From Chloroflexi bacterium UBA6019 (GTDB taxonomy: Bacteria; Chloroflexota; Dormibacteria; Dormibacterales; Dormibacteraceae), in the NCBI GenBank assembly GCA_002427995.1, contig DIZV01000146.1, forward strand, positions 20,124 through 32,725: 12,602 nucleotides of DNA, read 5' to 3'. Position 1 is the first letter of the stretch. Every line of letters begins with the position of its first letter. The notes below the pieces were generated by a model, which was not told the origin of the DNA, did no database searches, and saw nothing but the letters and a program-made list of their open reading frames with translations. Below are positions 5,576 to 12,562 of the stretch, piece by piece. A program made the position numbers and the translations under genes.

Positions 5576-6537
5576 GCCGCAACGTCACCTGGGACCGAGG
5601 CGTGTCCCTGCCCGAGCACGCCATCTGGTTCGACCCTGAGGTGACGCGGGCACTGGCGGTCGTGACCCACGCCCACACCGACCACTCCCGGCGCCACCGC
5701 GAGACCTATCTCACGGCCGAGACCCTTGCGCTCACGGCTCCCTCGAGACGGCCGAAAGCGGCCCGGGTACTGCCGCTGGAGGCCGAGCAGCCGGTTGGCG
5801 GGGGAAAGCTCACGCTGGTCGCCGCCGGCCACATGTTGGGCTCAGCCCAGGTTTTCTTCGAAGCGCCCGGCGGCCGCCTCCTCTACACCGGGGACCTCAA
5901 GCTGCGCGGCCCCCGGCCGGTGCGGATGCCGGCCGCCGACGTCCTCGTGATCGAGAGCACCTACGGGCGGCCCCACTTCCTCTTCCCCGACCACGAAACG
6001 GTGGTCGAGGCAATTGCGACCTGGTGCCGGCGCGTCCTCGCCGAGGGAGTGACCCCGGTCCTCCTCTGCCACGCCATCGGCAAGGCGCAGGAGGTGATGC
6101 TGGCCCTTGCCCCCTACGGGATCCGGTTCGCGCTGGAAGCGCGCTGCCTGCCCGGAACCGAGGCTTACCGGGAGGCGGGAGAGGCAATCCCCGACTACGT
6201 CGAGCTGGTGCCCGGGGAGGACTACTCGAACCGGGTCGTGATCGCGCCGCCGGCAGGGAAAGCGGCCATCCGCCGGCTGCATCGCTATCGCTGCGCCCTT
6301 GTCTCCGGTTGGGCGCAGGATCGTCATTTCCGGGCCATCTTCGGCGCCGACGTCGCCTTCCCCCTCTCGGATCACTGTGACTTCCAGGAGCTGCTCGATG
6401 CGGTTGACCTGGTCGGCCCCGAGCAGGTCTACACCGTTCACGGGTTCACCGAGGACCTCGCCCGCCAGCTCCGGCGCCGCGGCGTCAGGGCATCCGGGCT
6501 GCGCGGGGTGGAGCAGCTCGCCCTCGCCCTGACCTGA
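5572..6537 (+). CDS. metallo-beta-lactamase/beta-CASP exonuclease-like protein
   Basis: A 321-aa protein of the MBL fold with beta-CASP-type features. Metal-binding motif 2 is H33-A-H35-T-D37-H38; motif 3 region G86-H87-M-L-G-S; motif 4 D108 in LYTGDLKL; then ESTYGRP at 128-134, a beta-CASP hallmark near the active site; later S266-D-H268 and V289-H290-G. Length and motif order fit the ligase-associated DNA exonuclease group found with ATP-dependent ligases in bacteria; an RNA-processing role is the main alternative. The start is GTG 5572 in a GTGA overlap with nnrE, so it is translationally coupled to it. An ATP-dependent ligase gene lies 2.5 kb downstream, which supports a DNA-repair assignment though they are not adjacent. 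Confidence 0.82.
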   Translation: MSRNVTWDRGVSLPEHAIWFDPEVTRALAVVTHAHTDHSRRHRETYLTAETLALTAPSRRPKAARVLPLEAEQPVGGGKLTLVAAGHMLGSAQVFFEAPGGRLLYTGDLKLRGPRPVRMPAADVLVIESTYGRPHFLFPDHETVVEAIATWCRRVLAEGVTPVLLCHAIGKAQEVMLALAPYGIRFALEARCLPGTEAYREAGEAIPDYVELVPGEDYSNRVVIAPPAGKAAIRRLHRYRCALVSGWAQDRHFRAIFGADVAFPLSDHCDFQELLDAVDLVGPEQVYTVHGFTEDLARQLRRRGVRASGLRGVEQLALALT

Positions 6538-6584
6538 TCGCGTAGATTCAGGAGATCGGAACCCGGGATCAGCTTCGAATCGCC

Positions 6585-7646
6585 TTGGTTGCGCCGGCTT
6601 GGTTCCCCGTTCCGCCCAAGGGGTACGGTGGAATCGAGCTGGTCGTCCACCTGCTCGGCCTCGAGCTTGTCCGGCGGGGTCACCAGGTGACCACCTTCGC
6701 GGTGGAGGGGTCCGACCCCCGGCTCAACCTCATCTCGCTCGCCCCCGGTGACTGGGGCTCCGCGCTCGGCACCCCGGAGCAGGTGCTGCGGGACTCCACC
6801 TACCAGCTCCGGGTCAACCGCCGGCTGGAGCAGCTCTCCGGCAAGCTGGACCTGGTCCACCTCCACACCGAAGCATCGGGGATGGCGGCAGCGAGCCTGC
6901 TCAAGCTGCGGGTCCCCTGCGTCGCGACTGTCCACAGCGGGATCAACGACAGGGTGCTCGAATTCCTGGAGGAGGTTGACGAGGAGCTCCACCTGGTCGC
7001 GATCAGCAACTCGCAGCGCGAGCAGGCGGCCGGGATTCGCTGGGCAGCGGTCGTCCACAACTCGGTGCCGGTCGACCAGTACCACGTCTCGACCGAGAAG
7101 AAGGGGTACCTGGTCGAGCTGGCCCGGGTCACCAAGGACAAGGGCCAGCACATCGCGATCGAGGTTGCCGAGCGGACGGGCATGCCGCTCGTGCTCGCCG
7201 GAAAGGTCGACCGGGAGGCCGATTCGCGCCTCTACTTCCGGGACGTGATCCAGCCGCGGCTCACGTCCAGGATCCGGTGGATCGAGGACGTCCACGGAGA
7301 AGAGAAGGCCGAGCTGCTCTCCGGCGCCGCGGCGATGCTCTTTCCCATCCAATGGGAAGAGCCGTTCGGGCTCGCCATGGTGGAGGCGATGGTCTCCGGC
7401 ACTCCGGTCGTCGCTTTCAGTCGCGGCGCCGCCAAAGAGCTGGTCGAGCCGGGGGTGACCGGGTTCCTGGTCAGCTCGATCGACGAGATGGTCGCCCGTG
7501 TCCGCGACGTGAGTCAGATCGACCCGGCAGCGTGCGCCAGGCGCGCCCGCCAGCGCTTCAGCCCGAAGCGGATGGGCGACGGCTACGAAGCCGTCTACCG
7601 GAAGGTCCTGGCGGCGGCTAGCGGAGCTTCCAGCCGGACCGGCTGA
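6585..7646 (+). CDS. GT4-family glycosyltransferase (start uncertain)
   Basis: At least 353 aa, GT-B fold. The N-terminal half carries the acceptor-side PPKGYGGIE glycine-rich loop; the C-terminal half carries VELARVTKDKGQ and the GT4 EX7E motif with E259 and E267 (EEPFGLAMVE). It transfers an activated sugar, probably cytoplasmically, to a lipid, glycan or small acceptor; the substrate cannot be told. TTG 6585 is the only ordinary start codon between the in-frame TAG at 6543 and the domain, but it cuts the first beta-strand: the residues just upstream in frame read LRIA, exactly what family members have before LVAP. See findings. It follows the exonuclease gene by 47 bases, and its 3' end overlaps the convergent zinc-ribbon gene by 29 bases. 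Confidence 0.85.
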   Translation: MVAPAWFPVPPKGYGGIELVVHLLGLELVRRGHQVTTFAVEGSDPRLNLISLAPGDWGSALGTPEQVLRDSTYQLRVNRRLEQLSGKLDLVHLHTEASGMAAASLLKLRVPCVATVHSGINDRVLEFLEEVDEELHLVAISNSQREQAAGIRWAAVVHNSVPVDQYHVSTEKKGYLVELARVTKDKGQHIAIEVAERTGMPLVLAGKVDREADSRLYFRDVIQPRLTSRIRWIEDVHGEEKAELLSGAAAMLFPIQWEEPFGLAMVEAMVSGTPVVAFSRGAAKELVEPGVTGFLVSSIDEMVARVRDVSQIDPAACARRARQRFSPKRMGDGYEAVYRKVLAAASGASSRTG

Positions 7647-7977
7647 GGCGCGCCCGGAGATCGGCGTCGGCCGCCGCCCGGACGCTCAGCCCGGCCAGCA
7701 GGCGATCCACCCAACGCGCCGGCGGCAGGTCCGGCAGCAGCACCAGACGGCCTCGGTGCAACCGGGCGCTGAAGAGGGTGTCGCCGATTGTGACGGTCAG
7801 CTCCCGGACCGGGCCGCGGCGGCCGAGGCCAAAGCGCTTGACCCGGGCGTCGGGTAGGCGCGCCTCGAGGTAATCGAGCAACTCGGCTGGAGCCTGGCTG
7901 TCGGGGACCGGGGTCCGGCAGAAGACACAGGCGTTGCCGAGCAGCACGGCCGGAGCTCCGCAGGTCTCGCAGCGCAT
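7618..7977 (-). CDS. small zinc-ribbon protein
   Basis: A 119-aa protein with an N-terminal zinc ribbon, C3-x2-C6-x10-C17-x2-C20, followed by about 95 residues containing LLDYLEARLPDA and a beta-rich RELTVTIGDTLFSARLHRGRLVLLPDLP segment. Function unknown; zinc ribbons of this type often mediate protein or nucleic-acid contacts. The start ATG 7977 lies two bases after the stop of the D-aminopeptidase gene, so the two are almost certainly in one transcript. Its last 29 bases overlap the end of the glycosyltransferase gene on the other strand. Confidence 0.75.
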   Translation of the reverse strand: MRCETCGAPAVLLGNACVFCRTPVPDSQAPAELLDYLEARLPDARVKRFGLGRRGPVRELTVTIGDTLFSARLHRGRLVLLPDLPPARWVDRLLAGLSVRAAADADLRARLSRSGWKLR

Positions 7978-7979
7978 CT

Positions 7980-8810
7980 CTAATTCTCGACGATCGCCGA
8001 GCCCGCGATCGTGGTGACGGCCAGGAAGAGCTTGAAGACTTCGAGGTAGTCGTCGGCGGCGTACCCGATGGTCCTGGCGCCGCGCCGTTCAAGGCCCGGA
8101 ATTCGCTCGCAGAGGTCGGCCATCACCGAGTAGAAGAGGTCCACCTCGAGGTCGATTCGGCCCTCGCGCACGAGGGGTGGGATGTTGTCGAGCCGTTCGA
8201 TAGCCCGCTTCGCGCCCTCCCGGATCCGCTGCCGGGCGACGGTCGGGTGGAGGGAGCGGGCGGTGTAGCGGCTGCTGCCCTCCTTGACGACCACGCCCTC
8301 CACCTCGAGGACGTGCTCGTGCATCTGGGAGACCGCCGCCGCATCACCGGAGAAGAGCGCCACCGGGCAGCCGAAGTAACCGGCCAGCGCTCCGTTGAGC
8401 GATCCCTCCGATTGGGGCCGGCCGTTGAGCCGCGCCTGGGCCACCGCCCGGCCGTGGTACGTATGGTCGATCACGGCGTCGCGGGTTCCCGCGGCCCCGT
8501 GGTAGCCGACGAAGAACGCGGCGTCGAACCCCGGGCCGAGCCCGGTGCACATGGAGAGCAGGCTGGGCTGCCCACTGACCAGCTCCGCCTCCGGGTGGAG
8601 CTGCTCGGGGAGGAGGTTCCGGCCCTGGGCGTGGGAGTCGTTGACCACGAACTCCTGGACGCCGGCCTCCAGCGCTCCCTCGATCGCCGCATTGCACTCC
8701 AGGGTCATGAGGCGGCAGGCGTCGCGGTACTCGGGCGCGCCGGGCGCTCCCTGCTGGGGATGGACGACCCCGGCGACGCCCTCGATGTCGACCGAGATGA
8801 AGACCTTCAG
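7980..8810 (-). CDS. dppA: M55-family D-aminopeptidase (DppA-like), apparent CTG start
   Basis: A 276-aa zinc metallopeptidase of the DppA family, which releases D-amino acids from short peptides such as D-Ala-D-Ala and forms ring-shaped oligomers. Family zinc ligands are present at the positions recalled for the Bacillus subtilis enzyme: D8 and E10 in SVDIEGVAG, H60 in NDSHA, H104 in GYHGA and E134 (one residue shifted), with the catalytic H115. This holds only if translation begins at CTG 8810. No ATG, GTG or TTG lies in frame between the TGA upstream and that point, and the first ATG (8708) would give 242 aa without D8 and E10. Gene order on this strand: 71-aa Cys4 protein, 30-base gap, dppA, 2-base gap, zinc-ribbon gene. 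It likely acts in peptidoglycan-peptide or D-amino-acid recycling in the cytosol. Confidence 0.86.
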   Translation of the reverse strand: MKVFISVDIEGVAGVVHPQQGAPGAPEYRDACRLMTLECNAAIEGALEAGVQEFVVNDSHAQGRNLLPEQLHPEAELVSGQPSLLSMCTGLGPGFDAAFFVGYHGAAGTRDAVIDHTYHGRAVAQARLNGRPQSEGSLNGALAGYFGCPVALFSGDAAAVSQMHEHVLEVEGVVVKEGSSRYTARSLHPTVARQRIREGAKRAIERLDNIPPLVREGRIDLEVDLFYSVMADLCERIPGLERRGARTIGYAADDYLEVFKLFLAVTTIAGSAIVEN

Positions 8811-8840
8811 AGTGCTCTGACTGTATCGGCTGGCGCGCGC

Positions 8841-9056
8841 TCAGTCCGTGTAGCGGGAGATCAGGCCGTCCTCCCGGCGCTTCTCGGATTGGTAGAGCGT
8901 GCAATCCTCGAAGTTGCGAACGCAGATCGGGGGATTGTCGGAGAGCCGGCGCCGGACGTGGGAGAGGCCGTCGACGTGGCAGTCGAAGTGGTAGGTGCGG
9001 AGAGGGCCCGCCTTCTCTCGGTAGTACTCCTCGAGGTATGGGCAGCGATGGCTCAT
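8841..9056 (-). CDS. Cys4 mini-protein
   Basis: A 71-aa protein with four cysteines, C5, C26, C45 and C52, plus several histidines (H3, H23, H27), in the frame beginning MSHRCPYLEEYY and continuing through ICVRNFEDC. The spacing suggests a bound metal (zinc or an iron-sulfur cluster) rather than disulfides, since there is no signal peptide. ATG 9056 has a good Shine-Dalgarno (GGGAG, 9067 to 9063 on this strand) six bases upstream, so it is chosen over the longer frame from 9155. It is first in the minus-strand group with dppA and the zinc-ribbon gene, and divergent from the ligase with only 31 bases between start codons. No family recognised. Confidence 0.68.
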   Translation of the reverse strand: MSHRCPYLEEYYREKAGPLRTYHFDCHVDGLSHVRRRLSDNPPICVRNFEDCTLYQSEKRREDGLISRYTD

Positions 9057-9062
9057 GCTGAT

Positions 9063-9067
9063 CTCCC
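9063..9067 (-). promoter_or_regulatory. Shine-Dalgarno site that fixes the Cys4 mini-protein start
   Basis: GGGAG on the minus strand, six bases before ATG 9056. It supports the 71-aa form over an upstream in-frame ATG at 9155. The 31-base space between this gene and the ligase must also hold promoter elements for at least one of them; TACGAT at 9072-9077 on the + strand is a possible -10 for the ligase, but it is weak. Confidence 0.55.
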
Positions 9068-9087
9068 TACCTACGATAGTCCAGCAA

Positions 9088-10749
9088 ATGCTGGAATTCG
9101 CGCGGACAGCCGGGGCGGTCGCCGCAACCACCTCCAAGCTGGAGAAGGTCCGCATCCTAAGCGACTACCTGCGCCGCCTGGACGCGGCCGACCTGCGGCT
9201 GGCGGCGACCTGGATGACCGGGCGGCCGTTCAGCCTCAACGATCCGCGCACCCTCCAGCTCGGCGGCCGCGCGATGTGGAACGCGGTTGGGTCGCTCTCG
9301 GGCAAGGACTCCGACGAGTTGGGCCGGGTCTACCTGAAGCACTCCGACCCGGGCGACTGGGCGGAGGAGGTCCTGGCCGGGCACACCGAACCGCGGCCGA
9401 CCTCCCTCCAGGAGGTGGGCGCTGCCTTCGCCGAGATCGAGGCTGCCTCGGGAGCGGCGCCCAAGCTCGCGCGGCTGAACGAGCTGCTCGGCCGGCTGGA
9501 CCCCGCGGCCGCCAAGTACGTGGTCAAGATCATGGCCAACGACCTTCGGATCGGGCTCCAGGAGGGCCTGGTCGAGGAGGCGGTCGGAGCGGCGTTCGAG
9601 CTCCCCCTCGCCACCGTCAAGCGCGTCCACATGCTGACCGGCGACATCGGCGAGACGGCCGTCCGGGCCCGAGCCGGAGAGACGGAGGGGGCGACGATCG
9701 AGCTCTTCAAGCCAATCCGCTTCATGCTCGCGGCCGCCGTCGCCGACGCGACCGAGGCAATGCAGCGGGTGGGGGGAAGGGCGTGGACGGAGGAGAAGTA
9801 CGACGGAGTCCGGTGTCAGCTGCACCGGACCGGGTCGCGGGTCGCGCTCTACTCGCGCGACCTGCGGGAGACGACGGCGGCCTTCCCGGAGGTCGCCGAG
9901 GCGGCGGAGCAGATGGGCCACGACCTCCTGCTCGACGGTGAGATCCTCGCCCACCGCGACGGCCGGGTGCTGCGCTTCTTCGAGCTTCAGCGGCGGCTGG
10001 GCCGCAAAGTGGTCTCAGCCGCGCTGCTGGAAGCGGTCCCGGTCGTGCTGGTCGCCTTCGACCTTCTCTACCTGGACGGGGAGCCACTCCTCGACCGACC
10101 GCTCCGGGAGCGCCGCGGGCTGCTCGAGGGGCTGCGGCTGAAACCGCCCTTCCTCCTCGCCCGGTTCGAGACCGCAAGCAGCGCCGCGGAGCTGGACCGG
10201 GTCTTCGCCGAGACGCGCGAGCGGGGCAACGAGGGTCTGATGCTGAAAGACCCGGAGAGCACGTACACGCCCGGCCGGCGCGGCCTCTCCTGGCTCAAGC
10301 TGAAGCGCCCGCTGGCGACTCTCGACTGTGTCGTGACCGCCGTCGAGTGGGGCCACGGCAAGCGTCGCGGCGTCCTCTCCGACTACACCTTCGCCGTCCG
10401 CGACGAGCAGAACGACCGCCTCGTCAACGTCGGCAAGGCCTATACCGGGTTGACCGACGGCGAGATCGCGACGATGACCGGACACTTCCTCGAGCACACC
10501 GTCGTCGACCACGGCCGGGTGCTCCTCGTCGACCCCGACACGGTCGTCGAGGTGGCCTTCGACTCGATCCAGCGCTCGGCTCGGCACCAGAGCGGCTTCG
10601 CACTTCGCTTCCCCCGGATCGTGCGCCTCCGGCCGGACAGGACGCCGAAGGACATCGACCCCCTGGCTGCCGTGGAGGAGCTTTACGATCGATTCTTCGG
10701 CGGGGAGTCGAAGACGGCGCTGGCAGAGGTCGCCGAGCCAGGCCCTTGA
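9088..10749 (+). CDS. ligB: ATP-dependent DNA ligase, LigB type
   Basis: A 553-aa three-domain ligase that seals nicks using ATP. The N-terminal DNA-binding domain (about 1-195) has TSKLEKVRIL and KIMANDLRIGLQEG; the adenylation domain (about 200-410) has nucleotide lysine K237 in EEKYDGVR, DGE at 283-285, EGLMLK at 382-387 and SWLKLK at 401-406; the OB-fold domain (about 415-540) has VEWGHGKRRG and IQRSARHQSGFALRFPR. The overall pattern matches mycobacterial LigB and archaeal-type ligases as recalled. ATG 9088 is chosen over ATG 9055, which would overlap the start codon of the divergent gene. There is no good Shine-Dalgarno. The stop overlaps the next gene's TTG by four bases. It is likely a repair ligase in addition to the usual NAD-dependent LigA. 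Confidence 0.92.
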   Translation: MLEFARTAGAVAATTSKLEKVRILSDYLRRLDAADLRLAATWMTGRPFSLNDPRTLQLGGRAMWNAVGSLSGKDSDELGRVYLKHSDPGDWAEEVLAGHTEPRPTSLQEVGAAFAEIEAASGAAPKLARLNELLGRLDPAAAKYVVKIMANDLRIGLQEGLVEEAVGAAFELPLATVKRVHMLTGDIGETAVRARAGETEGATIELFKPIRFMLAAAVADATEAMQRVGGRAWTEEKYDGVRCQLHRTGSRVALYSRDLRETTAAFPEVAEAAEQMGHDLLLDGEILAHRDGRVLRFFELQRRLGRKVVSAALLEAVPVVLVAFDLLYLDGEPLLDRPLRERRGLLEGLRLKPPFLLARFETASSAAELDRVFAETRERGNEGLMLKDPESTYTPGRRGLSWLKLKRPLATLDCVVTAVEWGHGKRRGVLSDYTFAVRDEQNDRLVNVGKAYTGLTDGEIATMTGHFLEHTVVDHGRVLLVDPDTVVEVAFDSIQRSARHQSGFALRFPRIVRLRPDRTPKDIDPLAAVEELYDRFFGGESKTALAEVAEPGP

Positions 10750-11483
10750 AGCTCACCTTCATGGGCACCGCGGGTGCCCGCTTCATGGTCGCCAAGCAGC
10801 TGGCGGCGTCCGGCGGCCTCTACCTGGAGGAGGGGACGACCAGGCTCGCGCTGGACCCGGGCCCGGGCGCGATCGTCCAGTACGCGAAACGCAAGATCGA
10901 CCCCTCCCGCCTGAGCGGCATCCTGCTCAGCCACCGCCACCTCGACCACGCCGGCGACGTCAACGTGATGATCGAGGCGATGACCGAGGGCGGCTTCAAG
11001 AAGCGGGGCCGACTCTACTGCCCTTCCGACGCGCTCGATGAGGATCCGGTCGTCCTCGGCTACCTGCGCGGCTTTCCGGAGGAGATCGTCCGCCTCCAGC
11101 CGGAGACCGCCTACGTCTTGGGGTCGATCGACTTCGCCACCAGCCCCGCCCATCCCCATGGCGCCGAGACCTACGGCTTCCGATTCGGCGGCGACCGGCT
11201 GGGCTGGGTCACCGACTCCGCCTATTACGACGGCATCGCCGAGCAGCACCGGGCCGAGGTGATGGTCATCCACACCGTGCTGCTGGAGCGCCGCCCCCTG
11301 CCCCACCTCTGCCTCGAGGACGCCGAGGCGATCATCCGCGAGGCGCGTCCGCGGCTGGCGATCCTCACCCATTTCGGGATGACCATGTGGCGGGCCCATC
11401 CCTGGGAGCTCGCCGCCCGGCTGACCGAGTCGACCGGAGTCGAGGTGAAGGCGGCCCGCGACGGCTTGACGATCGACCTTTGA
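10746..11483 (+). CDS. metallo-beta-lactamase-fold hydrolase
   Basis: A 245-aa MBL-fold protein with metal motif H63-R-H65-L-D67-H68, an LALDPGPG strand before it, HPHGAETYGFRF in the middle, a VTDSAYY aspartate motif and a late LTHFG histidine. This order is typical of RNase Z/phosphodiesterase-like or general MBL hydrolases. There is no beta-CASP insert, so it is not the same type as the exonuclease-like protein at 5572. The substrate is unknown. The start is TTG 10746 in a TTGA overlap with the ligase stop, and the protein then begins MKLTFMGTAG, the normal family start. Coupling to the ligase hints at a nucleic-acid substrate, but this is inference. Confidence 0.84.
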   Translation: MKLTFMGTAGARFMVAKQLAASGGLYLEEGTTRLALDPGPGAIVQYAKRKIDPSRLSGILLSHRHLDHAGDVNVMIEAMTEGGFKKRGRLYCPSDALDEDPVVLGYLRGFPEEIVRLQPETAYVLGSIDFATSPAHPHGAETYGFRFGGDRLGWVTDSAYYDGIAEQHRAEVMVIHTVLLERRPLPHLCLEDAEAIIREARPRLAILTHFGMTMWRAHPWELAARLTESTGVEVKAARDGLTIDL

Positions 11484-12562
11484 GCTGGGCCCAGCGCCTG
11501 CCCCTGCCGTACCCGGTGCTGCTGGCCGCACTCGGCATCCTGGTCGGGCTGGTGCCGGGGCTGCCGCACCTCCGGCTGAGCGCGCCCGTGATCCTCTTCG
11601 GGTTCGTGCCGCCGCTCGTATTCGAGGCCGCCCTGAGCTTTGACCAGGACCAGGCCCGGGGCGTCATGCGGCCGATCGGGCTCCTGGCGACGATCGGGGT
11701 CGGGATGACAGTGCTCGGAGTCGGCGCCGGCGCGCACTACCTGCTTGGGTTCAGCTGGCCGGCCGCCCTCCTGCTGGGAGCGATCGTCTCCCCGACCGAC
11801 CCGATCGCCGTCGTCGCCGTGATGCGCCAGGTCGGCGCCCCGCCCCGGCTGGCCGCGCTGCTGGAGGGCGAGAGCCTTTTCAACGATGGGACCGGCGTCG
11901 CCGTCTTCGCAGCGGTGGCAGCCTCGCTCGCGGGCGGCCGGCCGAGCGTGGGCGGCTTCGCCGTTCAGCTCCTCCTGATAACGGTGGCGGGTGCCGCCGG
12001 CGGAGCCATCGTCGGCGGCGCCGCCGCGGCGCTCTGCCGGGTGCGCCCGGCACTTGCCCTGCCGGTGTCGCTCTTCGCCGCCTGGGCCGGGTTCGGGCTC
12101 GCCCAGGCGATCGGTGGCTCAGGCGTTCTCGGCGTGGTTGTCGCCGGGGTCCTGGTGGCGCGTTACGCCCACGTGACGGAGGCGCTGCGCAAACCCTGGG
12201 GCTGGCTGGCCCTGGGTCTCAACGCGAGCCTTTTCGGCCTCGTCGGCCTGGCCCTCCCGAGCACCGGGCTGCTGGCGTTGGCGGCCGTTGTCGGCGGGGG
12301 CTACCTGCTGATGCTGGGGGCGCGCGCGATCACCGTCTGGCTTCTCACGATCGGGGCGCGGCTACCCTGGCGCTGGCGGCAGCTGGCCTGGTGGGGTGGC
12401 CTTCGCGGGGCCCTCTCCATAGCGCTCGCCCTCCTGGTCGCCGACACCCGGGTCTCAACGGTTGCCTACGGGATGGTCGCCTTGAGCCTGCTTCTCCAGG
12501 GCGGCCTGCTGCGACCCCTCGTCAGACTGTCGTCGCGGCAACCGGGACCGGCGGAGATGTGA
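11480..12562 (+). CDS. CPA1-type Na+/H+ antiporter
   Basis: About 360 aa, almost entirely hydrophobic, with roughly 10-12 transmembrane segments, matching a monovalent cation/proton antiporter of the CPA1 (NhaP-like) family without a long cytosolic tail. Key residues: S104-P-T-D107-P in a core helix, N135-D136 in ESLFNDGTG (the ion-binding ND pair) and R309 in GGLRGALS. It exchanges Na+ (or K+) for protons across the inner membrane. The start is TTG 11480, overlapping the preceding TGA by four bases, and the resulting N-terminus leads directly into the first membrane helix. The 3' end overlaps a convergent minus-strand gene by 41 bases. Shorter than many members; it looks complete by motif content. 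Confidence 0.87.
   Translation: MSWAQRLPLPYPVLLAALGILVGLVPGLPHLRLSAPVILFGFVPPLVFEAALSFDQDQARGVMRPIGLLATIGVGMTVLGVGAGAHYLLGFSWPAALLLGAIVSPTDPIAVVAVMRQVGAPPRLAALLEGESLFNDGTGVAVFAAVAASLAGGRPSVGGFAVQLLLITVAGAAGGAIVGGAAAALCRVRPALALPVSLFAAWAGFGLAQAIGGSGVLGVVVAGVLVARYAHVTEALRKPWGWLALGLNASLFGLVGLALPSTGLLALAAVVGGGYLLMLGARAITVWLLTIGARLPWRWRQLAWWGGLRGALSIALALLVADTRVSTVAYGMVALSLLLQGGLLRPLVRLSSRQPGPAEM

Noticed and set aside
7980..8708. Start of the D-aminopeptidase at ATG 8708
   Set aside because: It would drop zinc ligands D8 and E10 and 34 well-conserved residues; the CTG start at 8810 restores the family length and numbering.
9055..9087. Ligase start at ATG 9055
   Set aside because: It overlaps the start codon of the divergent Cys4 gene and adds 11 residues not typical of the family; ATG 9088 aligns with the usual N-terminus.
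8247..9941. Long plus-strand open frame (564 codons) across the dppA, Cys4 and ligase region
   Set aside because: It lies antisense to dppA and out of frame with the ligase, both supported by catalytic motifs; its C-terminal part is Arg/Gly/Pro-rich low-complexity sequence.
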